Below are positions 28,201 to 36,476 of a stretch of 64,000 nt of DNA, one piece after another (position 1 is the stretch's first letter; each line of letters starts with the position of its first letter). The notes under the pieces were generated by a model that saw nothing but the letters and a program-made list of their open reading frames with translations, searched no databases and was not told the origin of the DNA. The stretch is from Symploca sp. SIO1C2 (lineage in GTDB: Bacteria; Cyanobacteriota; Cyanobacteriia; Cyanobacteriales; Coleofasciculaceae), in assembly GCA_010672925.1 (NCBI GenBank), contig JAAHFP010000003.1:162702-226701 (forward strand), given 5' to 3'. The position numbers and the translations under genes are program-made.

Positions 28201-31200
28201 TCTACGACTACTGATGTCAGTTACCATTCCTAATGCCCCAATATATTGTCCCGCCTCATCAAAAATCGGAGTTGTGGAGACAATTGCCCATAAATCAGAA
28301 CCGTCTCTACAGCGGAATTTGAAATCATGCTGTTCACTCATTCCCTGACGACGCCGTTGTACATTATCGTGAGCAATTTTTTTCCCTTCCTCATCCATAA
28401 AAGCGAATATCGACATCCCCATCATTTCTTCGACGGTATAACCCAACATTTGAGCCATTTTGGGATTAACAAAGGTAGTAGAACTTCCCTCGTCGATGAG
28501 CCAAATTCCTTCATTGGATGTCTCAACAATACGGCGATAGCGCTCTTCACTCTCTCTCAAAGCTGCTTCTGCTTGCTTTTGCTCAGTGATATCTTGGATT
28601 TGAGCAATAGAATGAAGGGGTTGTTGCTGAGCATCACGAACTAGGGAAACACTGAGCAAAGCCCAAATAATTTGCCCATTTTTGTGCAGATAACGCTTTT
28701 GGAGGTGGAAATAGGGAATTTCTCCACTCCACAGTCGCTTACTATAGTTACGGCTAAATTCCAAATCTGCTGGATAAGTAATCTCGGGAAAACTTAGAGA
28801 GAGTAACTCCTGCTCTGAGTAGCCTAAAATTTGGCAAACTGAAGCATTAGCTGCTAAAAAACGACCCTCTGGAGAAACTAGAAACATCCCAATTGCAGAG
28901 TAATCAAAGGCATTTTTAAATCTTTGGGTACTTTCCTGTAATGCCTCCGTCTGCTCAGCAACTTGGGCTGCTAAAGTTTGATTGTAGTTTGCTAAAAGCT
29001 GCTGTGCTTGTTTCCGTTCTGTGATATCTTGAAAAACTACCAGAGCGTAATTAATATGACCCTGTTGATCATAAATTGGCTTTCCCCAAACTTCTAAGGG
29101 GATAATTTTTTCTCCTTGGTGGATTTCTAAATCATCAACAGTGGAGCTTTCACCCCCCAAAGCTCGCACAATGGGTAACTTTTCCGAGGGATACAATTGA
29201 TTAGTTCCAGCAATATAGTTGTGATAAGCTTCAGCTATAGTATCTGGAGTAGCTTCCTGAACTAGTCCCCTGCCCATTAACTCCTGTGCCCTGTGATTGA
29301 CATAGTAGGGCTTACCATCTTTATCCAAAACTCCTACCCCCACTGGCATCGCTGCTAAAAACTGATTTAACTGACTTTCACTCGCCTGTACTTCTCCATA
29401 AAGTTTGGCATTTGCCATTGCAATTGCTGCCTGGGAGGATAACAAATTTAAAACTTCCAAACGCTCTGGGGTAAATACTTCTGTAGTGAGGTTATTTTCT
29501 AGGTACAAAATACCCAACAGTTTACCTTGATTAAGTAAAGGAGTACACAAGACTGATTTGGGCTGCTGTTTGAGAATGTAGGGAGTGTTGGTAAAATTTC
29601 CTTCCCTAATTGCATCATTTAACACCACACTCTCTTGGGTACGGATTACATAGTTAACAATGGCATGGGAAATGAGAGGATTATTACTCTCGTCACCTAC
29701 AGTTTCCATCGGAATAGACAGTGAAGACTCCACAATAAAATCCTCATCATTACTTGTAATAACTTCCTGTCTTCTGCCTCCAGTTCCCCTCCTGGGAGGG
29801 GTTAGGGGTGGGTTCTGCCTCCAGTTCCCCTCCTGGGAGGGGTTAGGGGTGGGTTCTGCCTCCTGCCTCCAGTTCCCCTCCTGGGAGGGGTTAGGGGTGG
29901 GTTCTGACTCCTGCCTCCTTGTAACCTTTCCTGAAGCTTCAATCATCCATTGCCCATTTTCTTCCATTAACAGATAGCCTTTCTCTGCTCCTGCATTCTC
30001 TATACTGATTTTCAGCATCTTGGTTAACAGGCTATCTAGTACAATTTCACCGGAAAGCACCTGTGATGCTTTGATGATGCTAGTTAAATCTAAAGCAGCG
30101 GTTGTGCTGGTACTGATACTTGAAGTTGTTTTGGTAACCCTTGAGGAACTTTGGGCTAAAAACTGGGGATAAAGTGCTTCCAAATCCTTGACTTTTGCCC
30201 AAGCCTGCCAACGCTTATAGCCATAGTGAGCTTTACTTAAATAAGTTTGAGCAATGTCCAGCCGATTGTGAGCCAGATAAAACTCAGCTGCTAACTCATA
30301 AGCTAAGGCTTCTTCCTGAATATATTGGTTATCCCTAGCACCTCTAATGGCTTGCTCATAAAACTCCGTTGCTTCCCAATTTTGTCCCAAAATTCGCGCC
30401 TGTTCTGCTGCCACTAGTTCATATTTATGCTGAAAATTCGTCGGTGCATGAGTTGCCCAATTTTTCAACTTTTGCTGATTAGCAGCTACTTTGTCTAAGT
30501 ATTCTTGCTGCTTATTGCTTTCAGTATCGGGATAGAGTGCCAAGAGAACTAGAGAATAGTAAAAAGAATTGTAAGCAGATGGAAATAAGCCTGCGACAGC
30601 AAGTTCATATTGTTCAGCTAAAGCGGCATTAGTAGCGGCTGCTCCATAATCTTTAAATAAGTAGCAGAGCATTGCCTTTGTCAGATACAGGCAATAGAGG
30701 GAACTTAAGTTATTATTAGCTTCTAAAATTGGCAAGAGTTCTAATTCATTGCAGATATCACCAATCAACCGTTGCTTGTCTCTAGTTTTGTTGAGTAAAT
30801 TTAAGGTAAACTGTCCCCAAATTTGGGTGTAATAGAGCTGAAATTCTTGTTTTAAGTTACTGATTAAGCCTAGATATTGTACGTGTTTCTGCTGGACCGA
30901 CTCTAGCGGCTCACCAAGCAAAACTAAATTAGCACAGTAGTTAACAGTTGCATAGCAAGCAAATTCTATTTCCCCAGTTTCGAGTCCTACTTGAATCGTA
31001 TCTTGGGTTAGGGGTGACAGGGAACGATGAGCATCCTCTTTCCAGTGGATAATAAAGGAGTAAAACTTATTGTAAATTCTACAATGTATTTCTCTAGCTT
31101 CAAATTTATCCAATACCTGCAAAGCTAATTTCCCAAATTTATATCCTGCTTCAATATTGCCCAACACTCCACACAGTAGTAAACCATACAACCCATAAGC

Positions 31201-34200
31201 ATAAGCAGCTAACCGACAATTACCATAGTTGAGAGATAAATCTACCATCGTAAAGGAAATGCTAGGTAGCAAAGCCGGATTTGTGGTATAAACAGGGGCA
31301 AATAGCATCATTAAAATTTGCATTGCTGCCTGCTTATGGGGTTCCGTCATTTCTCGAAGATTATATAAATCTTCAATGACTAACTCTGGTGGTGGTGACT
31401 GTGACAAAGATACTCCTAACAATGCCAAAACCTGCAACCCTGTATCTATCGCTGCTTTCATCTGATTTTGGGCACCATAGGAGAGAATTTGTATGGTATA
31501 TACTTTAACTTTATCTAAAACTGTAGAGGCATTTTGTAGAACAATATCTGTTAAAATTTTTGCTTGCTCATAGTTGGTACTTAAATATTCCGCTTCCACC
31601 GCCTCAATATAAAGACTAAGAGTTAGTTCATACTGGTTTTGCCAACTATCTTTTGCTAACAAGCTTAAACCATGAGTGAAATAATTTACTGCTGAACTAT
31701 AAGCAGTTGCATCCTTAGCTTCCTTCCCAGCTAATAAATTTAATTTTGTTACTGTAACTTTTTCCCATTCATTGGTAATAAAACTAATACTGTGATTAAA
31801 ATGATTAACAATCTTAAAAATTAATTCTTCTAGTGCTTCTTTACTGATATGGTTGTATAAGAGTCTGCCAATTTGCAGATGTGTTGCTTGCTTTTGATTG
31901 TCATCAATTAAATAATAAGCTGCTTGTTGGACTCGGTCATGCAAAAATTTGAATTGAATTTCATCTACAGCTTGTAGTTCCTCTATAGCTATCAACTCGA
32001 TTAACTTGTACTGGTCATTCAACGGTACAACCAAGCCTTCTTGGAGTGCTGGAAATAAATCAGCCAATACTTCATCAGCTTGAAGTTGAACAATAATCCC
32101 CAAAGTTGACAAATCAAAGGTATTGCCTATGCAAGCAGCTAACTGTAAAATAGTTTGAGTTTCCACAGCTAACTGGCTAATTTTACCTGCCATCAGTTCC
32201 ACCACATTATCTGTGATGTTCTGTGCCTCTATTTGAGTAAGTTCCCACTGCCAGTTTCGACCTATTTGGTTAAAAAATAGTAAGCCTTCAGTGTAGAGCG
32301 ATCGCAAAAATTCAATCGTAAAAAAGGGATTACCCAGGGTTTTAGCGTAAACTAAATTAGTTAAAGGCTGACAAGCTGTTTCTGGACAAGCTAAAGTCTC
32401 CGCGATTAAAGCATTTACCTGGGAATTGGTCAAATTTTCCAAATGAATGCTAGGCAATAGTCCTGACTCTTGTTTAATATCCTCTAAAGTAAGCATTAGA
32501 GGATGACCCGCATCTACTTCATTGTCCCGATAGGCTCCAATAATAAGTAAGTGTTGAATTTCCTTGGAACTCATTACCGTCCTGAGTAAACTTAAAGAAG
32601 CCCCATCAGCCCATTGCAAATCATCGATAAATAAAACCAGGGGATGTTTCGGTTGACAAATGGCTTGAATAAAGTTTTGGCAAACTAAATTGAAACGACT
32701 TTGTGCTTCTTGTGCTCCAACTGGAGCAACGGCTGGCTGTTGACCAATAATTAGTTCTAAATTAGGAATGACATCAATCAAAACCTGTCCATTATTACCG
32801 ACAGCAGCTAATATTGTTTGTTGCCATTGCTTGAAAGTGGCTGTATTTTCCCTCAGCAGGTGGTTGCACCATTGCTCAAAAGCTTGACTAATAGCAGAAT
32901 AAGGAATATTTCTCTGGTATTGGTCAAACTTACCAGTGATGAAGCTTCCTCGCTTAGCAGTAATTGGCTTATGGATTTCATTCACTAAGGCAGATTTACC
33001 CACACCGGAATATCCCGACACGAGGATCATTCCGATTTTGTTGTTTGTTATTGGTTGTTTGTTGTTTGTTGTTTGTTGTTTGGGAATTGAAAATTGAGAA
33101 TCGGAGGTTGCTATACTAAATTCTTCCTTGTCTCCCCATCTCCCCATCTCCCCATCTCCCTTGTCTCCCCACACTCCCCCATCTCCCGTGTCTCCGCGTC
33201 TCCGTGTCTCCGCGTCTCCGTGTCCCCAAACTCCCCCGGCTATCCCCTCAAAGGCAGCTAACAGAATTTCTATTTCTCGTTCTCTACCATATAATTTCTG
33301 GGGAATATGGAATTTATCTGATATATCCTGCCTTCCTAGGGAGAAAGAGTCTATTTGACCCTGAGTCTGTAGTTTATGTAAGCATAATTCTAAATCTGCC
33401 TGTATCCCATAAGCTGATTGATAACAGTCTTCAGGATTTTTCTCCATCAGCTTCAGTACTATCTCACCAATAGCTTCAGGAATTTTTCCCTGGCTACTTT
33501 CTTTCAAGGGAGGCGGTTGTTTGGCTAGATGACAATGGACTATTTCCAGGGGGTCATCACTCGTAAAAGGTAGTCTACCTGTCAGCAATTCGTAGAAAGT
33601 AACACCAAGAGAGTAAAAATCACTGCGATAGTCGAGAGATCTATTCATCCTTCCCGTTTGTTCCGGTGACATATAGGGAAGAGTTCCTTCTAATATATTA
33701 GGATGGCAGAAAGTTGGGTTTTCCTGGGAAAGTACAGTAGAAATACCAAAATCGATAATCTTAACTACTTTTGTGGTAGGGTTGAAGACGATATTACTAG
33801 GGTTGATATCCTTATGAATAATATGAGCAGCATGGATTTGGTCTAAGATTTGAGTAATCGCGATCGCTAATTCCAAAAAATCCCCTAGCTTCAATTGGCC
33901 TGCAACTCCCAATCGAGCTAAAGAGTCTCCTCCAAAATCTTCCAACACCATTACAATCTGCTGTTGCTCGCAGAAGCAAGCATAAGCCTTCACCACCCCT
34001 GCCAAATTTAAGCTGTGAATTATTTGATACTCCTGCTTAAACCAAACAAGATGCTCCGGAGTGGAATCTGCATCCTGGATAATTTTCAGAACGACAGGTT
34101 GCTCATCAGCCTCTCGGTAACCGCGATAAACCACGGAAACGCTGCTATCATAAAGTTGCTCGGTGAGGCAGTAACCGGAAATACCCAAGTTCTGAGTTCT

Positions 34201-34215
34201 GAGTTCTGAGTTCAT
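25219..34215 (-). CDS. Giant Ser/Thr kinase - AAA-type ATPase - GAF/PAS - histidine kinase - receiver fusion
   Basis: 2998 residues. Residues about 10-275 form a Hanks-type Ser/Thr kinase (HIIHKDINPSNIVF, IIDFGIST). From about 310 to 700 is an ATPase with P-loop VSGYSGVGKSALV near 403 and Walker B LVLFIDDLQWAD, then a long helical TPR-like region to about 1350. Next come a GAF domain (about 1400-1610), several PAS domains (about 1620-2400), HisKA with STSHELRTPLNAILGF, HATPase with DTGVGI, and a receiver (LIWMDLWMPVMDGYEA). This architecture is known in cyanobacteria as a trifunctional signalling kinase. Four repeat-derived inserts interrupt it without breaking the frame: before the P-loop (bases 33030-33240), in GAF (29770-29930), in the ATPase (26380-26560) and in the receiver (25670-25890). 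Confidence 0.9.
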   Translation of the reverse strand: MNSELRTQNLGISGYCLTEQLYDSSVSVVYRGYREADEQPVVLKIIQDADSTPEHLVWFKQEYQIIHSLNLAGVVKAYACFCEQQQIVMVLEDFGGDSLARLGVAGQLKLGDFLELAIAITQILDQIHAAHIIHKDINPSNIVFNPTTKVVKIIDFGISTVLSQENPTFCHPNILEGTLPYMSPEQTGRMNRSLDYRSDFYSLGVTFYELLTGRLPFTSDDPLEIVHCHLAKQPPPLKESSQGKIPEAIGEIVLKLMEKNPEDCYQSAYGIQADLELCLHKLQTQGQIDSFSLGRQDISDKFHIPQKLYGREREIEILLAAFEGIAGGVWGHGDAETRRRGDTGDGGVWGDKGDGEMGRWGDKEEFSIATSDSQFSIPKQQTTNNKQPITNNKIGMILVSGYSGVGKSALVNEIHKPITAKRGSFITGKFDQYQRNIPYSAISQAFEQWCNHLLRENTATFKQWQQTILAAVGNNGQVLIDVIPNLELIIGQQPAVAPVGAQEAQSRFNLVCQNFIQAICQPKHPLVLFIDDLQWADGASLSLLRTVMSSKEIQHLLIIGAYRDNEVDAGHPLMLTLEDIKQESGLLPSIHLENLTNSQVNALIAETLACPETACQPLTNLVYAKTLGNPFFTIEFLRSLYTEGLLFFNQIGRNWQWELTQIEAQNITDNVVELMAGKISQLAVETQTILQLAACIGNTFDLSTLGIIVQLQADEVLADLFPALQEGLVVPLNDQYKLIELIAIEELQAVDEIQFKFLHDRVQQAAYYLIDDNQKQATHLQIGRLLYNHISKEALEELIFKIVNHFNHSISFITNEWEKVTVTKLNLLAGKEAKDATAYSSAVNYFTHGLSLLAKDSWQNQYELTLSLYIEAVEAEYLSTNYEQAKILTDIVLQNASTVLDKVKVYTIQILSYGAQNQMKAAIDTGLQVLALLGVSLSQSPPPELVIEDLYNLREMTEPHKQAAMQILMMLFAPVYTTNPALLPSISFTMVDLSLNYGNCRLAAYAYGLYGLLLCGVLGNIEAGYKFGKLALQVLDKFEAREIHCRIYNKFYSFIIHWKEDAHRSLSPLTQDTIQVGLETGEIEFACYATVNYCANLVLLGEPLESVQQKHVQYLGLISNLKQEFQLYYTQIWGQFTLNLLNKTRDKQRLIGDICNELELLPILEANNNLSSLYCLYLTKAMLCYLFKDYGAAATNAALAEQYELAVAGLFPSAYNSFYYSLVLLALYPDTESNKQQEYLDKVAANQQKLKNWATHAPTNFQHKYELVAAEQARILGQNWEATEFYEQAIRGARDNQYIQEEALAYELAAEFYLAHNRLDIAQTYLSKAHYGYKRWQAWAKVKDLEALYPQFLAQSSSRVTKTTSSISTSTTAALDLTSIIKASQVLSGEIVLDSLLTKMLKISIENAGAEKGYLLMEENGQWMIEASGKVTRRQESEPTPNPSQEGNWRQEAEPTPNPSQEGNWRQNPPLTPPRRGTGGRRQEVITSNDEDFIVESSLSIPMETVGDESNNPLISHAIVNYVIRTQESVVLNDAIREGNFTNTPYILKQQPKSVLCTPLLNQGKLLGILYLENNLTTEVFTPERLEVLNLLSSQAAIAMANAKLYGEVQASESQLNQFLAAMPVGVGVLDKDGKPYYVNHRAQELMGRGLVQEATPDTIAEAYHNYIAGTNQLYPSEKLPIVRALGGESSTVDDLEIHQGEKIIPLEVWGKPIYDQQGHINYALVVFQDITERKQAQQLLANYNQTLAAQVAEQTEALQESTQRFKNAFDYSAIGMFLVSPEGRFLAANASVCQILGYSEQELLSLSFPEITYPADLEFSRNYSKRLWSGEIPYFHLQKRYLHKNGQIIWALLSVSLVRDAQQQPLHSIAQIQDITEQKQAEAALRESEERYRRIVETSNEGIWLIDEGSSTTFVNPKMAQMLGYTVEEMMGMSIFAFMDEEGKKIAHDNVQRRRQGMSEQHDFKFRCRDGSDLWAIVSTTPIFDEAGQYIGALGMVTDISSRRALERELALREARLNAFFAAAPIGMVIVDPQLRYVQINEPLAQINGQPVNEHIGKPLDEIIPDIAPKVKSIYQQVLTTGKPILNQEVTGQVPSKPGVQRYWLVSYFPISDSDGGFSGVGGIVVEISDRKKAEQALKESQLQYQSLVDVLPQCLYRTDTEGKITFGNRAFLSTLNKTLEECLGKTVYDFYPQDLADKYTADNETVIQTGVTLDLVDIHQAPADDLPIYIQVIKSPVRDENGQIIGTQGIFWDVTERQQAEQTLRWQEALLRSMANASPLAFFVVDNRTDAILYFNHRFCEIWGLLHLEELMQRGELKNNDIIPDCLPILLDVPAFAESCKPLQSEKNRVVVEDEIPFVDGRTIRRFSAQIRDKQDHYFGRLYLFEDISDRKQAEANLQQALEAAEVANRAKSTFLASTSHELRTPLNAILGFAQLMSHSSSLSPEHKKHIGIIHQSGEHLLNLINNVLDMSKIEADSIVLKETNFDLYCLLDDLEAMFHLKALEKKLQLVFEYSTNVPQYLCTDQLKLSQVLINLLNNAIKFTQKGSVTLRVLLSRRGDEGDGEIGRWGDGEMGRWGDGGDGGDKGASIESPISKQQTTNNKQQTTIYFQVEDTGVGITPEELETIFEPFVQASTSQQFQEGTGLGLAISRKFVELMGGHITVSSKVGNGTLFQFELPVRVVEAAALETKQQTRRVIALEPNQPCYRILITDDRDYNRQLLINLLSPLGFEVREACNGKEAVEIWESWQPHLIWMDLWMPVMDGYEATQEIRCRETRRRGDGEMGRWGDGEAEGEEKTRETRRQGNKEDKGENMAIYSSQFPIPYSQITNNKGQTTNNKQQITNTIIIALTASSPEEERGIAIASGCNDFIRKPFRESEIFEAMKQQMGVRYIYEEVAGEGKSLPTESDSQRVASTIGLASQEHPQGTPILSPAAFASLPADWLANFQQATVEGDLDLMLTLIEQIRQQNNHLADALASLANQFQFEELLALIEE

Positions 34216-34245
34216 CGTTAGGGAGATTTATTAATTATTTTGTTA

Positions 34246-34276
34246 TTAGTCATTTGTACTAATGACAAATGACTAA
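34246..34276. repeat. 12-bp perfect stem-loop upstream of the giant kinase
   Basis: TTAGTCATTTGT, loop ACTAATG, ACAAATGACTAA. It is related to the hairpin after psaL. It lies in the kinase leader region and may affect its expression, or it may simply be a repeat. Confidence 0.6.
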
Positions 34277-34382
34277 GGAGTAAAAGTTAAGCTTATCCCA
34301 AGACTATGAGTACGTGAGATGAGCTTAATACCTCTTCTAATAGTAGTAAAATCAAGCATAGCTATTCCTCATCAGATTGGGT

Positions 34383-34622
34383 ATGATTAAGCGTACTTCT
34401 AGTTCAAAGCAAGCAGACACCTCTTTACCGGAATCCTGGAACTATGAAACAAAAGTTGCTGAAGTTGAACAAATTATTAAGCAAATAGAAGCTGGTGAAC
34501 TAGATCTAGCAGAAGTTTTTGAGCAATTTACCACCGCTGTGGAATATCTCAATCAATGCCAAACCTTTCTTCTCCAACGGCAGCAGCAGATGGAGCTGTT
34601 AATTGAAACACTGGAGAATTAA
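34383..34622 (+). CDS. xseB: Exodeoxyribonuclease VII small subunit
   Basis: 79 residues from the ATG at 34383 (a TTG six bases earlier is less likely). It matches XseB in length and in the core helical hairpin [20 protein letters not shown], then the L-rich second helix with [20 protein letters not shown]. XseB associates with the XseA catalytic subunit to degrade single-stranded DNA into oligonucleotides. xseA is not in the window; just downstream is only heptamer repeat DNA. Confidence 0.9.
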   Translation: MIKRTSSSKQADTSLPESWNYETKVAEVEQIIKQIEAGELDLAEVFEQFTTAVEYLNQCQTFLLQRQQQMELLIETLEN

Positions 34623-34653
34623 GAAGGTCGAAGGTCGAAGGTCGAAGGTCGAA
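34623..34653. repeat. Heptamer array GAAGGTC, four units
   Basis: Four copies of GAAGGTC begin at the xseB stop. Confidence 0.9.
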
Positions 34654-34711
34654 TTTAAAATTGAGTACTGCTCACAATTCTTGAATGGCTACCACTTACC
34701 ACCTACCACCT

Positions 34712-34829
34712 ACTACTGCACTGCGGCGGAAATAACCCACCAGTTTGTTTGAGTCGATAGCATTCTTCCTCGATAAGCATTCTTAATTCTTAATTCTTAA
34801 TTCTTAATTCTTAATTCCGCGCAGCGATA
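34712..34829. repeat. Dispersed element with internal heptamer array, copy 1
   Basis: It shares with copies at 37941-38059 and 62680-62791 the words GGAAATAACCCACYAGTTTG, GATAGA/GATAGC, and TAAGCATTCTTAATTC. The right end is TTCCGCGCAGCGATAC. The middle is a TTCTTAA heptamer array. Its left CTAG end is less well kept (CTACTGCACTGCGG). Confidence 0.65.
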
Positions 34830-34851
34830 CCACCTACCACCTAATCCATTA

Positions 34852-35643
34852 ATGTTCTTATTCCTTTCCAAACTGCTACCGATATTTATCTACCCCTTAG
34901 GATTAGCTTGCCTGTTGATGGTGATGGCCTTAATACTTTGGTGGAAACACTCTCGTTGGGTACCAATACCAATATTTTTAGCCTTGGTATTATTGTTGGT
35001 GACGAGTAATAATTTTGTGAGTAATAGTTTAGTGAAAGGTCTAGAATGGCAACATATCCCCAAAACAGAATTACCGCAAGCAGAAGCAATCGTGATTTTG
35101 GGAGGTGCAACTAGGTCTGTAGCTGAACCACGACCGGAAGTAGACTTGAGAGAGCAAGGCGATCGCATAATATATGGAGCACAGTTGTACCGTCAAGGGA
35201 AAGCTCCTTTAGTCATTGCTTCTGGGGGACGCATTTCTTGGCGGGGTGGTGGAGATCCGGAGTCTGCGGATATGGTGAAGATTCTGAAATTGTTAGGTGT
35301 GCCTGAATCTGCCATTATCCAAGACCCCACATCCCTCAACACCTATGAAAATGCTGTCAATGTGAAGCAAATTTTGACTGAAAGAGGCATTAATTCGATA
35401 TTACTAGTCACCTCAGCCATGCATATGCCACGAGCATTCAAAATTTTCCAGCGTCAAGAAATTGAAGCTATCCCAGCACCTACAGATTTCCTGGTAACTC
35501 AGCTGGAACTAGAGGAACCAAACAGAAGTCCACAAGCTACAGTCCTGAGCTTACTACCAAATGCTGATCAATTAGACAAAACTACCCGCGTGATTAAAGA
35601 ATACATCGGTACTCTAGTGTATCGTCTCCGAGGTTGGCTATGA
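34852..35643 (+). CDS. YdcF/ElyC-family (DUF218) membrane protein
   Basis: 263 residues with two N-terminal membrane helices (about 5-29 and 36-54) and a DUF218 domain from about 75. The domain shows the family signatures AIVILGGATR, VIASGGRISW, DPTSLNTYENAVNV and VTSAMHMPRAF. Family members such as SanA, ElyC and YdcF act at the envelope, some in cell-wall precursor or undecaprenyl phosphate metabolism; the precise role here is not known. The start ATG follows a heptamer array and CTAATCCATTA, with no strong ribosome site. The gene is a single unit. Confidence 0.88.
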   Translation: MFLFLSKLLPIFIYPLGLACLLMVMALILWWKHSRWVPIPIFLALVLLLVTSNNFVSNSLVKGLEWQHIPKTELPQAEAIVILGGATRSVAEPRPEVDLREQGDRIIYGAQLYRQGKAPLVIASGGRISWRGGGDPESADMVKILKLLGVPESAIIQDPTSLNTYENAVNVKQILTERGINSILLVTSAMHMPRAFKIFQRQEIEAIPAPTDFLVTQLELEEPNRSPQATVLSLLPNADQLDKTTRVIKEYIGTLVYRLRGWL

Positions 35644-35957
35644 CTTCTCAGGTAGGGGAGTTGGGGGAGCTGAGGAAGCTGAGGGAGTATGAGAGACAAG
35701 GAAGATATTCTCCATTCTCCATTCTTAATTCTTAATTTCCAATTCGACCTTCAAAATAAAAAGCCCTCAACTAGGGGTCAAGGACTTTGAACAAGGGTGT
35801 ATGTATTAATCTTATTGTGCCTCTTCTTTTATCAATTACTGTTGAGTCACAGTAAAGATACTGTGAGAGTTTGATAAAGTCTTGTTTGAATTGTTGTACA
35901 TTAAAGAAAGAATCAAGTTATACTCAAGTTTAGGTAAAGTTGACAAACTAGTACAAC
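35644..35957. other. Intergenic region, no gene recognised
   Basis: 314 bp. The first 100 bases are repeat-like (GGGGGAGCTGAGGAAGCTGAGG; ATTCTCCATTCTTAATTCTT). A weak hairpin, GCCCTCAACTAGGGG, near 35763 may end the YdcF transcript. The rest is AT-rich leader of the small membrane protein candidate. Confidence 0.4.
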
Positions 35958-36092
35958 ATGAAAATACCAGAAATGTTGATATTATTGGGTTGTGTAGCTG
36001 TAATAATTTTTGTAGTAGTGCAGGGACAATCCAGATTTGATAAGTGTAAAAGGATGGGGCAAAAGAATATTAAATGTGTTTTTCAATTGTAA
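35958..36092 (+). CDS. Possible 44-residue single-span membrane protein
   Basis: ATG at 35958 opens a frame MKIPEMLILLGCVAVIIFVV with one clear membrane helix, then a basic, Cys-containing tail (FDKCKRMGQKNIKCVF). There is no good ribosome site, and I do not recognise a family. Small single-span proteins of this size do exist in cyanobacteria, but chance is possible. Confidence 0.35.
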   Translation: MKIPEMLILLGCVAVIIFVVVQGQSRFDKCKRMGQKNIKCVFQL

Positions 36093-36102
36093 ATCAGGTT
36101 TA

Positions 36103-36476
36103 TAGATTTTAGATTTTAGATTTTAGATTTTAGATTTAGGGAACTCGAAGAAATCAATCATCCCAAAGTGTTAGCCGGATTTGATATCATCGGTGCACAA
36201 AGGACAAAACAACGGGTGGTCATCCCTCTTATACCTACAAGGAATTGACCACCTGCCGCCTTCTTAAGTGACCATTTTTTGAATTCAAAATTCAAAATGC
36301 AAAATTCAAAATGTAGGAAAAGATAATTTTGAATTGATTAATTCTGGGTACAAGCCCCCACCAAAATCTTTGATTTGGTGTTCTTCAATTAGTGGTGGGT
36401 ACAAGCCCCCACTAATTGTTTTCAATTTTGAATTGATAATTTTGAATTTTGAATTGTTTTGACTTTGGACTCCAGT
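36103..36476. repeat. Repeat-dense intergenic region
   Basis: It holds a TTTTAGA heptamer array (36103-36138), AATTCAAAATGCAAAATTC repeats (36281-36335), and two direct copies of GGGTACAAGCCCCCAC (about 36348 and 36399). Both copies are followed by a sequence that pairs with its neighbour (ACCAAAATCTTTGATTTGGT; ACTAATTG). No gene is visible. Confidence 0.75.
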
